Part shown: positions 54,648 to 64,000 of the stretch, in pieces
How the letters are laid out: every line of letters begins with the position of its first letter
How positions within the stretch are numbered: position 1 is the stretch's first letter
Source of the DNA: Dipteris shenzhenensis
Taxonomy: Eukaryota; Polypodiophyta; Polypodiopsida; Gleicheniales
NCBI GenBank assembly: GCA_047967505.1
Contig: CM106539.1
Direction: 5' to 3' (one strand)
DNA: 64,000 nucleotides
Position numbers and translations under genes: made by a program
Notes under the pieces: model-generated
Told to the model about the DNA's origin: nothing
The model's database searches: none
Seen by the model: only the letters and a program-made list of their open reading frames with translations

Positions 54648-55849
54648 CTAAAAAACAGTCAGAAAACACTTAAGGCTAGTGGTATCCAGGTCCCTCGCAG
54701 CATAACTATCATATAGAGATTGCTTGAGGGACATTCTGAAGAAAGCATATGCCTGAGGAAACTGTTGTCCCATCCTAGAATGCAATCTCTGTGTCCAAAT
54801 AGTCCATAGTACCCAAAAACGAGCCCAGTGAAAGAAAAGGAGGAATGGAGACATCTGAGCTGAGGAGCATCCAAACATCCAGAAGAGTTTCCCGAATCTG
54901 ATAGAGGGAAACCAAAGCCGCAGCAAATGAGAGACATGAGTGATCAATATCTGAGAGTGCGGGCAAGACCATAACAAATGGGGAACTGTCTCACGGTGAT
55001 GAGAACAACGGGGGCAGGAAGGGGAAGCAATGCGACGTGCTGCCAATTTCACCCCAATGGAAAAAGCTCCCACAATACATCTCCAAAATAAAAGCCTCTG
55101 TTTCAATGGCAATTTAGCTTTCCAAATTTTCTTGAGTTGTGATTGCCACCAAGATAAAGGTCTATCCAAATTCCAAAGAGTGTTGGCATGCTTATCAATC
55201 CATGGCGGTGGAAGAAGAAATCTGTAAACCATCGAGGAGGCCAGATTATGCATTGAAAGTGAGCAGATATCAGGAGATAAGGAAGTCAGTCCAGTAATCT
55301 GTCCTGTACAGATTGTGAAGGAACAGGAACAAATGGCTACAACATAATTGTAAGTATTCTCCAAATGGGCCTATGATGCAGACCCAAGGGGAATGTCCTG
55401 CAAGCTTGTGGAAATGAAAGCACATAACCATGTTGATCCACAACATCTCTGACAAATCTTATGCCCAATTTCATAAGATTATATGCTTTAATAGGAGCCT
55501 GTAAAGCAAGAGGAGATTCAAACACCTTGCTCCAATGGATGCTTTCCAAGAGAAGAGAATTACCATGATGGGAAGAAGCACCTGACCATTTAGCATAAGA
55601 GAGAATTCTCTTCCAATCATGAATAAAAGCAGTAGAAACAGGACAACCAGGAATTTTCCCCTGAAATGTGGACATGACTGCTTCCCAGTGATCTGTAATC
55701 CAATGCCCATATGCATGGGACTTCATGTTACCACACATAGCTGCTAGCATAATAGCCCATGGCTGTTTTTGCTGAAAAAAATCAGCAATCATGGTGCTCT
55801 TTCTTGCCAACATATGAAACTGAGGATTGAGAATATTCAGTCCCCCATG
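54648..55849 (-). pseudogene. LINE 2 ORF2 C-terminal region with zf-RVT zinc domain
   Basis: From the gypsy edge leftward: HMLARKSTMIADFFQQKQPWA, GHWITDHWEAVMSTF, HWSKVFESPLALQAPIKAYNLMKLGIRFVRDV (55,813-55,337). After a shift at about 55,350 comes the zinc domain (PLKQRLLFWRCIVGAFSIG, CPRCSHHRETVPHLLWSCPHSQI) and the final helical part, with stop at 54,648. The domain is the usual tail of plant LINE reverse transcriptases. Only one clear frame change is visible. Confidence 0.82.
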
Positions 55850-55854
55850 AGTCT

Positions 55855-56318
55855 TGTCAAACTCTCTACCTATTCTAGCCTCTACTGCAGATCACGGGAG
55901 CAGCACCATGATTCACCTCCCAGCCAATTCTTGCTAAGGCTAACAAGCGAAAAAACAGAGATCTACGTTCAAATCACATGAATCATTTTCTTCTCTTCTC
56001 TCTCTAGCCTTAGCAAACCCCAATTCCCTAGATAGATCTAGATGCCACATGTCATCCATATAGGGCCTTCCTAATGCAACATTTCACCCCTCTCTTGGGA
56101 TGCATTTAATTCCTTGCCCCTAGGCACAATCTTAGCACTAGGCCCTTGGTCTCAGATCTATCTAGTCTGGTGCTATCAGCCCTCACCTAGGACCTTGACA
56201 TTAAATCCCTCCCGATCATTTACATGAAGCGCAAACACATATATTACAGAGATAGATCCTATAAGGGAAATGTCGACTGATTCTTCCGAGGTCATGCTAC
56301 CTCGGCTAGAGCGTAACA
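55855..56318 (-). repeat. 3' LTR of gypsy element 4
   Basis: 464 bp, tgtcaaactctc...gagcgtaaca. Matches the other LTR except for two extra bases at about 56,275-56,277. Confidence 0.96.
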
Positions 56319-56330
56319 TTCCTTCCCTCT
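56319..56330 (-). promoter_or_regulatory. Polypurine tract of gypsy element 4
   Basis: The + strand ttccttccctct is a purine run on the coding strand between the pol stop codon (56,331-56,333) and the 3' LTR. Confidence 0.88.
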
Positions 56331-58322
56331 TCAGACATCAGCGTCCTCGATGATAAAGTCTGGGAACACTCTCCGCAACTGATATACGGATTCCCAGGTA
56401 GCTTCGGATAGAGGCTGACCATGCCATGCAACCAACACCGTGGGTATCTTTCGATTTCGTATTTGCATTGTTCCTCGGTCCAGGATTCTTGTTGGTTTGC
56501 GCCTTGCAATATCCTCTATCTCCTGAAACAAAACCACACCTTCGATTAGTGAGTCACCTGTATGTAAAAATTTCTTTAAGCGCGAAACATGAAAAACCGG
56601 GTGCACCTTACACCCCTGTGGCAATTCTAATTTATAGGCTACACTGCCTATTCTCTTTAGAATTAACCACGGCCCACAGTATCGAGGTGATAACTTAGCA
56701 CACTCTCCTGAAGTTAACGACTTCGAGTGCGAAGGAACTCTGAGAAAAACTTTTTCTCCTTCCTTAAATACTCTTATAGACCGGTTTTCATCCACATATA
56801 CCTTGGCTCTATCCATAGCCTGGCGGATATTAGCTCTCGCAAGTGCTAGCATCTCTCGCATCTGAACTACAAAGTTCGTGGCACTAGGCACTTTCTGAGG
56901 TACTCCAACTATAGTTGGATTGGCTGGTCTATAACCATAGTTCAGCTCAAACGGACTGAACCCGGTAGAGGAATGTTTTCTATCATTGTAGGCAAACTCC
57001 AACAATGGCAACCACTTGTCCCACGTATGTTGCCTCAATGACACATATGCCCTCAGCATATCCTCTAAAGTCTGGTTGACTCTCTCCGTCTGACCATCCA
57101 TCTCAATATGATCCCCACTACTCATTCCCAACTCAGTCCTTAGTGTCTCAAATACCGCTGTCCAAAAATGACCGGTAAATCTGACATCTCTGTCTGACAC
57201 TATGGATCTAGGCAATCCATGCAGACGAAATATATGTTTGATAAACAAATCCGCCACTTGCGGGGCACTAACAGACTCTCTAGTCGGAATGAAGTGAGCC
57301 ATCTTGGTTAGACGATTAACCACCACAAGGATAGAATTATACCCTCCTTGTGTTACAGGTAGCCCTACAATAAAATCCATGGAAATGCTCTCCCACTTAC
57401 TTAGTGGTATTTCCAAGGGCTGTAAAAGTCCGGGTGGCTTCACCCGCTCGGCCTTACTTACCTGACACGAGAAACACCGTGTCACATACTCATGAATATG
57501 CTTTTTCATCTTTGGTAAAAAAAAATCTTGCTTCACGAGATCATATGTTTTCTCGACTCCTGGATGTCCCGCACACGGGCTATCATGGCACTGTCGAATG
57601 ACTCTCTGCCTGAGATCATTCTGACCAGGTACTACAACCTTGCCATTTCTAACTAGCATACCATCCCTTATGGTATATCTTGCATAAGTTTGGTCTTTTC
57701 TGGATGCCAGGTCATCCTTTTCATTTTCCCCGGGTTTTAACACATGAGCCTTAGGCCATAAGCTCTGGACAAACTCGTCCACTTTTTGAGTTTCTCTAAT
57801 CTCGGTCATTAGAGCACTCTCTAATACCATGAAACTTAGGTTATGCATAATGCGAGACAACGCATCAACAACCTTATTATCTTTTCCTCTTCGGTACCGA
57901 ATCGTTAGATTAAACTCCTGCATGAGCTCTGCCCATCTAGCTTGGCGGCCCCTCAAGTCAGGCTGTTTACAAAAATGTTTCAGAGTATCATGATCCACAT
58001 CCACATAAAACTCTAAACCATACAAGTAATGCCTCCATGTTTTCAAAGCATGGATAACAGCATACAACTCCAATTCATGAGTTGGCCAATTCCTTTGAGA
58101 GGGAGAAAGCTTCTTGCTTTCAAAGGCTACTGGCCTTCCCTCTTGAAGGAGGACTGCTCCCACCGCAATGCCACTTGCATCGGTTTCCAGGAACAACGGT
58201 TTCTGGGGATCAACTATTTTTAACACCGGTCCTGTGACCACAGCTTGTTTTATGGTGTTAAAACTTTCTTGTTGATTCTGTCCCCAAATAAAAGGTACTT
58301 TATCTGAGGTCAGATCAGTCAA
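56331..58322 (-). CDS. Gypsy element 4 RNase H, integrase and chromodomain-like tail (open frame)
   Basis: 663 residues without a stop. In order: RNase H (FLETDASGIAVGAVLLQEGRP, ELELYAVIHALKTWRHYL, NKVVDALSRI), integrase zinc domain (CHDSPCAGHPGVEKTYD and CFSCQVSKAERV, full HHCC), core with D, D, E (SMDFIVGLPVTQ, SIVSDRDVRFTGHFW, DGQTERVNQTLEDML), GPY/F module ([29 protein letters not shown]) and a tail resembling a chromodomain (VLVAWHGQPLSEATWESV). The stop is next to the polypurine tract. By family this part makes the enzymes that degrade RNA template and insert cDNA. It has no start of its own and would need the upstream frame, which is broken. Confidence 0.88.
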   Translation of the reverse strand: MTDLTSDKVPFIWGQNQQESFNTIKQAVVTGPVLKIVDPQKPLFLETDASGIAVGAVLLQEGRPVAFESKKLSPSQRNWPTHELELYAVIHALKTWRHYLYGLEFYVDVDHDTLKHFCKQPDLRGRQARWAELMQEFNLTIRYRRGKDNKVVDALSRIMHNLSFMVLESALMTEIRETQKVDEFVQSLWPKAHVLKPGENEKDDLASRKDQTYARYTIRDGMLVRNGKVVVPGQNDLRQRVIRQCHDSPCAGHPGVEKTYDLVKQDFFLPKMKKHIHEYVTRCFSCQVSKAERVKPPGLLQPLEIPLSKWESISMDFIVGLPVTQGGYNSILVVVNRLTKMAHFIPTRESVSAPQVADLFIKHIFRLHGLPRSIVSDRDVRFTGHFWTAVFETLRTELGMSSGDHIEMDGQTERVNQTLEDMLRAYVSLRQHTWDKWLPLLEFAYNDRKHSSTGFSPFELNYGYRPANPTIVGVPQKVPSATNFVVQMREMLALARANIRQAMDRAKVYVDENRSIRVFKEGEKVFLRVPSHSKSLTSGECAKLSPRYCGPWLILKRIGSVAYKLELPQGCKVHPVFHVSRLKKFLHTGDSLIEGVVLFQEIEDIARRKPTRILDRGTMQIRNRKIPTVLVAWHGQPLSEATWESVYQLRRVFPDFIIEDADV

Positions 58323-59048
58323 TGGCGATATTGTTCCAGAATATCCTTTGATATGCCTTTTATAAAACCAAATCCCAAGAATGATCAGGGATTGGCCAAG
58401 TTAGTATCGCAGCCACTTTCTTCGGATCCATTTCTACCCCCTCTGGAGTAATTATGAATCCTAAATATTCAAGCCTAACCATACACAGTACAATTTTCTT
58501 TTTATTTACATAAAGACTGGCCTTCCTTAAAGTATTGAACACTACTCTTAAGTGTTCACGATGCTCAGTAATACTTTTACTGAATATCAGGATATCGTCA
58601 ATAAAATGTACTACAAACTTTCCGATATACGGACGTAGTAAATCGTTCATCAGCATGACGAATGTCGCTGGAGCATTGGTAAGTCCGAAGGGCATTACCA
58701 AAAACTCATAATGACCAAACCTGCTTCTGAAAGCGGTTTTATGCACATCCTCGGATGGTAGCCACACTTAAGATCTATCTTACTGAAAATCACGGCTCCA
58801 TGTAATGCATCTAGCAAATCATCAATCCGAGCCATCGGATACCTGTGCTTAACAGTGATATTATTCAAGAGGCGAAACGTATCATCCTTTTTCCTCTTTG
58901 GTGAAGCAAAAGGTGAGAAACTTGGTTGAATCTGCCCCAACTTGAGGTATTCTTCCAGCTGCCTACGCACCTCCGCTTCTTCAATAAAACTCATTCTATA
59001 GGGAGGTCTATTTACAGGTTCTGCCCCCGGGATCAGTTCAATTTTATG
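58323..59048 (-). pseudogene. Gypsy element 4 reverse transcriptase with clustered small deletions
   Basis: 58,994-58,695 carries the finger region ([54 protein letters not shown]). 58,767-58,360 carries the palm ([29 protein letters not shown], active site FIDDILIFS with codons at 58,594-58,605) and thumb. Compared with the family pattern, residues are missing after PFASP (about 58,900), after DTFRL where CVDYRA is expected (about 58,870), after GYH where QxR is expected (about 58,760, shifts the frame), and before LGIWFYK (about 58,380, shifts the frame). The enzyme cannot be made. Confidence 0.85.
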
Positions 59049-60968
59049 TTAAACTTTCCGCTCTGGAGGTAACCCATAAGGTAGTTCATCCCTAAAACAC
59101 TCAGAGAACTCCTTTGTTATAAGATTAGCCAGCTTGGCCATCTCACCACTTTGCGTAACATCAGTGCTAGCCGAAGACTCATCCACCGGCTCTACCGATG
59201 CTGTGCAAAGGTATAAAAACTCTACTTGAGCCTTTCTGATTTCCATCACGGAAACCAACGGTCCCTGAGGTATATCTTTTTCACCTCGCAAGACATAAAG
59301 CACATCATTCATCTTGAATTGATATACGTGCTTTTTCCAATCAATGGCTGGATTCTTCCTAGAATGCCACGCCATTCCCAGGGCTATATCCGCATGAGCA
59401 AGCTTGGTTATTTCAAAATCAAGCTTCTCAGCATAGTCCTGAATTCGAAGCTCCAACTGGGTAACCCTTTGGTCCCATACTTCAGTTGAACTTCCATCGA
59501 CCATCCTGACTGTATACGCATAGTCAGATGGACTTATCTTTAGTTTCAGCCTCTTCACGAGCTTGGAGTTAATCACATTGTGAGTTGACGCCGAGTCAAA
59601 CAACACAATGACATCATGACTGGCCACTTGCCCTTTCATTTTAATTAACTCCGTATCATTGAAGGCTGTATACCCCGTTGCTGCGGGCTTAGATAGGATG
59701 TTATCAGGTGCACTCGTCACTAACTTAGCAATAGACACACAGAACAAACAAGGTACTAACCTCTGAGAAGATCCCGCTAGCTGAATCTGCATCTCTTCCG
59801 CTCTGGGACTTCCCTGCATCTCCACGTCGCACTCTGAGATCACCATCTCAGCCATCCGACGATCTTTATTACGTGGACAATCTCTCCACTGATGAGGTTG
59901 AAGGCAACCAAAGCACAAGCCTTCTCTCCTCGCTTTTTCCCTTTGTTCTGGGTTCAAGGGAGACTTAGACCAAGCCCGGGCTGCCATTGGGGTTACTTTC
60001 CTCTTCACTCCAATGGTGGTACTTGGTTTAGGAGTTTCAGCCGGTCTCGCCTGCTTGGCTTGACCACTCGGCTGCGAACCACTCCCTCTACTAGCCCACT
60101 TCTTCTTAAACCCAGATTTCTTCGGATACCCATACTGGGTCCCGACCTGTGCAAACCCACTTGGCTTGCTGCCCTTGGCATCCTCGTAGTTCAGGGCTAT
60201 AGCTATTGCATCATCTAGCGTGTTCGCGTACTTAGCCCGAACTTCCATTTTTATTCGATCATTCAATCCAAATATGAAATCTTTCACTTGGATTGATTGA
60301 GGCAGGGGTTCATCAACCTTCATTACACTCTCTCGAAACTTATCAGTGTATTCTGCTACTGATAAATTTCTCTGACGAAGGTTCCTATATTGATCCCAAG
60401 CTCGGGATGCTTCGTCAGGAGGTAAGAAGTGTTTCCTGAACTCTCTTTTAAACCCCTCCCAGGTAGTGGATGCTATGCCATCTTTTTGTTGCTTAATCCA
60501 CCACCGATCCACTGCCTCACTAAACATATGGGTGGCCTCGCGGATCTTTTTGATGTCATTTCTGATCTCACAAATGGCGAACGCCTCGTCCCATTTGTGT
60601 AACCAGGTCTCAATGACATCGGAGCTACGGTCGTTCATCTGACCAGAATACTTTTCCGGTCTGTAATTGGTAATATTTGGCACTTTAGCCTTCCTAGGCT
60701 CGACCGTATGGACACTAGACTCCAGTTCCATTGGAGCCTTTCCCTTCTCTTCTCGAGAAGGTCTGGCAGACATACTCTGTAACGCTCTCCTAAGTTCAGA
60801 TTGCCCTGCGTTGGCTTGTAATTGCTGCGCTAACAACTGTTGCAAGGCATCCTCCAGCAATGCAATCCTGCCAGATAAAGTGTGAGCTACTGGGCGCGAT
60901 CCCTGCTGGGTCGGCCGGACTCCTGATTCACCAGGGTCCCTCCTGGAAGCCCCTTCTTTTGCTTCCAT
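59049..60968 (-). CDS. Gypsy element 4 gag-protease open frame
   Basis: 639 residues from ATG 60,968 (MEAKEGASRRDPGESG) to TAA 59,049-59,051. N-terminal leucine/glutamine-rich helix (RIALLEDALQQLLAQQLQ), capsid domain (YRPEKYSGQMNDRSSDVIETWLH, FSEAVDRWWIKQQKD, WEGFKREFRKHFLP, YRNLRQRNLSVAEYTDKF), a basic G/S/K-rich linker, a CCHC knuckle CFGCLQPHQWRDC with three residues between second Cys and His instead of four, protease VIVLFDSASTHNVIN (D-S-A where D-S/T-G is usual), and a linker to RT ending ELPYGLPPERKV. The next codons after the stop (HKIELIPG) continue the family pattern in the same frame, so the TAA looks like a nonsense change at the protease-RT border. Confidence 0.87.
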   Translation of the reverse strand: MEAKEGASRRDPGESGVRPTQQGSRPVAHTLSGRIALLEDALQQLLAQQLQANAGQSELRRALQSMSARPSREEKGKAPMELESSVHTVEPRKAKVPNITNYRPEKYSGQMNDRSSDVIETWLHKWDEAFAICEIRNDIKKIREATHMFSEAVDRWWIKQQKDGIASTTWEGFKREFRKHFLPPDEASRAWDQYRNLRQRNLSVAEYTDKFRESVMKVDEPLPQSIQVKDFIFGLNDRIKMEVRAKYANTLDDAIAIALNYEDAKGSKPSGFAQVGTQYGYPKKSGFKKKWASRGSGSQPSGQAKQARPAETPKPSTTIGVKRKVTPMAARAWSKSPLNPEQREKARREGLCFGCLQPHQWRDCPRNKDRRMAEMVISECDVEMQGSPRAEEMQIQLAGSSQRLVPCLFCVSIAKLVTSAPDNILSKPAATGYTAFNDTELIKMKGQVASHDVIVLFDSASTHNVINSKLVKRLKLKISPSDYAYTVRMVDGSSTEVWDQRVTQLELRIQDYAEKLDFEITKLAHADIALGMAWHSRKNPAIDWKKHVYQFKMNDVLYVLRGEKDIPQGPLVSVMEIRKAQVEFLYLCTASVEPVDESSASTDVTQSGEMAKLANLITKEFSECFRDELPYGLPPERKV

Positions 60969-62110
60969 TTAGTTCAATAGGTGTTTTGTTTTGGGGTTTT
61001 TTTTAAAAATAAAAAATAAAAAACACCTCTAGAACACTGTAATCACAAGCTGACACAATTCAGTGTACTAACACTCTGACACAATTCCCTATACTAGGGA
61101 ATTCCTGCAATCCCACATTCACACTAATCAAGCATTTAATGCAAGCATATATCACAGATGGCTCTTTTCCCTATACTAGGGAAATTCCTGCAAATTAACT
61201 CAGACTGAAGTATACAGGCATATCCTCAAGCATAATCTGTCCTTGCTATAGCATCATAAACTGCGACCTCTGCTAAAATCACAAAAGTCTAACTGCTTCT
61301 GACAAAACAGGAATAACGAAAACCAAAGGGGAAAATAGATAAAGTGCTCCCTGGAAACTCCCCGCAGCTTGCAGCTTGCACGTATGGCCTGCTCTCAGAT
61401 CTTGATCGTCAACCTGTCACCTAGCCTCATAGTCTCACAAGTCATCCGTAATCTCTGATTGCATATGCGCCAGGGAAGCAGTCGACAACTGTTACCAACA
61501 GCTCTCCACGGGCTTCTCTATGCACCGAATAGCCTTCAGCAGGGTCACCTCGACACAGCAACGACACCTTCTACCAACGACCAACGAACAACAAACAACT
61601 GTCGAAGACCTTCGTCACACGAACCTCTTACGGGATCCCTCGTTCCAGCAACGACTTAGAACCTGGAGGTCAACTGTTTTTATTGTGTAGACCGACGTCG
61701 AACGAACAGTCCACGTATCACGTCACGTTCCCGCGCTCCACCCTGCTAGCTGCTGCCAAAGATCAGAGACCCGTCACGTACTAATTCGCCGTCTGCTCTT
61801 CAGGTCTTCCGTTTGATCGTAGACCACAAATCCCCTCTCTTCTCCACGCCAATCGTTCGTCGTCAGCACGCTGCACAGCGCGTTGCGATCACCAACAGCC
61901 TGGAATCTCCACGTGAGCGCCAATCGATTCCTTCGTTAGACCCACGAACTATCACGCACCACCTGTCTGCGCTCTGGTCTTTCGACGACCGTCCGTGGCT
62001 CTCGACTTACGACTGGCACACAGACCGTCAATTTCCTCCACAGGTCTCACTCCACGCTCACGTTGGACTTCTCGTCCAAACCCACAGATCCCTTCTCGTC
62101 CTCTAACCTA
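60969..62110 (-). other. Leader of gypsy element 4
   Basis: About 1.14 kb between gag and primer site. Contains a local duplication of 'ttccctatactagggaa(a)ttcctgcaa' at about 61,086-61,111 and 61,169-61,194, itself partly palindromic (ccctatactaggg). No coding sequence. Confidence 0.6.
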
Positions 62111-62123
62111 GGCTCTGATACCA
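62111..62123 (-). promoter_or_regulatory. Primer-binding site of gypsy element 4
   Basis: The + strand ggctctgatacca, i.e. TGGTATCAGAGCC on the coding strand, two bases inside the 5' LTR. Perfect match to the common tRNA-Met site. Confidence 0.95.
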
Positions 62124-62125
62124 AT

Positions 62126-62587
62126 TGTCAAACTCTCTACCTATTCTAGCCTCTACTGCAGATCACGGGAGCAGCACCATGATTCACCTCCCAGCCAATT
62201 CTTGCTAAGGCTAACAAGCGAAAAAACAGAGATCTACGTTCAAATCACATGAATCATTTTCTTCTCTTCTCTCTCTAGCCTTAGCAAACCCCAATTCCCT
62301 AGATAGATCTAGATGCCACATGTCATCCATATAGGGCCTTCCTAATGCAACATTTCACCCCTCTCTTGGGATGCATTTAATTCCTTGCCCCTAGGCACAA
62401 TCTTAGCACTAGGCCCTTGGTCTCAGATCTATCTAGTCTGGTGCTATCAGCCCTCACCTAGGACCTTGACATTAAATCCCTCCCGATCATTTACATGAAG
62501 CGCAAACACATATATTACAGAGATAGATCCTATAAGGGAAATGTACTGATTCTTCCGAGGTCATGCTACCTCGGCTAGAGCGTAACA
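62126..62587 (-). repeat. 5' LTR of gypsy element 4
   Basis: 462 bp, tgtcaaactctc...gagcgtaaca, followed by AGTCT and the resumed LINE 2 sequence. Confidence 0.96.
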
Positions 62588-62592
62588 AGTCT

Positions 62593-63826
62593 TAGGAGAA
62601 CAAACGGACTGCATTGGAAGTAGTCGCAAAGCCTTTTTGTGAGATTTGCTTTTCCAAAATATCTCCATAGCCTGGGACATATAGGAAGCCAAATGCTTAA
62701 AAGACCAGGGAAGAAGAGGCAGATAAAATTGCACATATGCCATGATGATAGACTGTACTATCCGAAGTCAAACGTGTAGAGGCCAAGTGGACAAATGCCA
62801 GTATTCCAGCTTCTTGTTTATCTTTTGAAGCACCCATTTGAGCTGTTGTTGAGGGGTGATATTCCAGCCAATGGGATACCCTAAATGCCTCACAATAGTA
62901 TGGGAAGAGATAATGTGGCCTGGCCAGAGAAGTGCATGCCAATCAGCTTCTTTCAATGCTAGAAGATTTGATTTCTGAAAGTTAATATGCAGTCCAGCAG
63001 CTATGCCAAAATCATTCAGAGTATGCATCAAATGAGAGAGATCATTTTGAGAATTCCTGGGCATAAAATATGAATCATCAGCATATGCCTGTGCAAGAAA
63101 CTGCTGTGCCCCTGGAATTTGCAAGCCATGAAGCTGCCCTGTATCTGCAAGATGGTCCATATGCAACAATAACGGATGAGTAGCAATGGCATAGAGTAAT
63201 GAACTAAGAGGGCAACCCTGTCTCATCGAGCGGGTCATAGTCCATGTTCTTGACAACCCACCACCAAGCAAACACTGCGCGGTGGCATGAGAATAGAACC
63301 AGTAAATAATATGGACTAGCCGAGGGCCAAATCCCAATTTATGCATAGTCTGAGAAATAAAATCCCAATGGACAGTATCAAATGCTTTCACAATGTCCAC
63401 TTGCAGAATGAGAACATCTTGCTTGGAATATTTGGCATACTCAATTGCAAGCAAAGCATTGGAGATGTTGTCAGTAATCTGTCTTCTGGGAACAAACCCA
63501 TATTGCCTGGGATGAAGTCCTGCTTGCAAGATAAATCGGACCCTGAGGACAATCATTTTGGCAATGAGTTTGTAAATGACTGGCATAAGAGATATGGGCC
63601 GCCAATCAGCCATTGTCTCACACAACCTTTTTTTGGGGATCAATTTGACAAGGCCATGTTTCCAAGAAGGAAGAGATTGTTCTGCCCAAGCATGATTGAT
63701 CATAAGAAGCAGAGTGTTTTTGAGTTCGCCCCAAAATGCACGGAAAAATTCAACAGTCAATCCATCCCAACCAGGAGAGCTGCCTCTACGTAAATGACTC
63801 AAAGCATCATCCAGTTCATTAAGCAT
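62593..63826 (-). pseudogene. LINE 2 ORF2 reverse transcriptase domain
   Basis: The 63,826-62,768 frame is open for 352 residues: LRRGSSPGWDGLTVEFFRAFW, GLVKLIPKKRLCETMADWRPISL, QYGFVPRRQITDNISNALLAIEYAK, LQVDIVKAFDTVHWDFI, SMRQGCPLSSLLYAIATHPLL and the active-site loop QAYADDSYF (YADD at 63,074-63,085), then GLHINFQKSNLLAL and HLGYPIGWNI. It makes the LINE cDNA at the nicked target. A stop at 62,768-62,770 and then a frame change lead to the last part before the gypsy insertion (FVLL, CSPK). The upstream reading frame is interrupted near 63,840 by a stop. Sequence to 64,000 looks like the ORF2 linker. Confidence 0.87.
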
Positions 63827-64000
63827 AAAGGGCTGTTCCTATGCATGAGCCTGTTCCAGAGACAATATAGGCTGAACATGCATAAGAAATTGAGACCTAG
63901 CTGCATTCACTTGCATTGAATGATCAGGCTGAGGAGAAAAGAGATGCTGGAAATGACTAGAGCATTGCGATTCCAATTCTGATTTGGAGGTGGTCCAGGT

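Larger units (their letters stand above)
55855..62587 (-). mobile_element. Young Ty3/gypsy element (element 4) with nearly identical LTRs
   Basis: 6,733 bp. LTRs are 55,855-56,318 and 62,126-62,587, and I found no substitution between them, only a 2-bp indel (tgtcgactg versus tgtactg). The target duplication AGTCT is at 55,850-55,854 and 62,588-62,592. The primer site is 62,111-62,123 and the polypurine tract 56,319-56,330. Minus-strand order: leader (60,969-62,110), gag-protease, RT, RNase H, integrase, chromodomain-like end. gag-protease and RNase H-integrase are long open frames. Between them RT has a stop and several small deletions. It belongs to the same lineage as element 1 by domain order and matching C-terminal module. 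Confidence 0.95.
54571..64000 (-). mobile_element. L1-type LINE 2, split by a gypsy insertion; 5' part outside the window
   Basis: 3' end at 54,571 with poly-A tail. ORF2 parts lie at 54,648-55,849 and 62,593-63,826. A 6.7-kb gypsy element with AGTCT target duplication lies between them. Removing the insertion and one duplication joins the two LINE parts in one reading frame. It is related to LINE 1 (shared RT words such as QYGFVPRRxITDNI) but clearly a different copy or subfamily. It continues past 64,000 towards its endonuclease. Confidence 0.85.

Overview
This window looks like repeat-dominated nuclear DNA of a land plant. It has two long, apparently intronless PLS-type pentatricopeptide repeat (PPR) genes, a plant-specific class, in a background of Ty3/gypsy, Ty1/copia and L1-type LINE sequence. 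There is nothing bacterial, no operon and no CRISPR array. The intronless PPR genes and the mix of old, nested retroelements would fit a large-genome fern or similar non-flowering vascular plant, but that is inference. The sequence alone does not fix the species.

Layout. 1-5,068: no gene recognised, some short repeats. 5,097-13,720: a pyrimidine-rich tract split by a 6.4-kb Ty3/gypsy element on the minus strand (6,754-13,149, target duplication AAAGC). 14,178-15,989: PPR gene 1. 16.2-19.4 kb: a short, degenerate Ty1/copia element with both LTRs. 19.75-22.78 kb: a complex repeat block containing a 499-bp unit with tRNA-Met primer-site-like sequence. 22.78-26.1 kb: a 3'-truncated gypsy element on the minus strand. 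26.1-34.5 kb: gag and LINE remnants, a large TC/CCCT microsatellite and several tandem repeats. 34.5-36.4 kb: a candidate small non-autonomous LTR element. 37.5-40.2 kb: PPR gene 2, with six 303-bp repeat units. 40.4-41.3 kb: end of a copia element. 42.6-51.1 kb: a gypsy element (called Z) that carries a second, doubly deleted gypsy element (Y), which itself carries a LINE 3' fragment. 51.1-54.55 kb: LINE 1 (ORF1 and the ORF2 endonuclease/start of RT). 54.57 kb to the end: LINE 2, split by a 6.7-kb gypsy element (55,855-62,587, target duplication AGTCT) whose LTRs are almost identical.

How it fits together. The only likely host functions are the two PPR proteins. By family they would be organelle-targeted, sequence-specific RNA-binding proteins used in RNA editing or processing. 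Both stop inside the E2 motif and lack a DYW deaminase domain. Everything else is selfish DNA in several generations: LTRs about 4% diverged in one gypsy element, nearly zero divergence in another, and elements nested up to three deep. All six recognisable Ty3-type coding sequences carry disabling lesions, so none looks autonomous. Coordinates of element ends are by eye. LTR comparisons, domain calls and frameshifts were read from the sequence and were not tested by any search.
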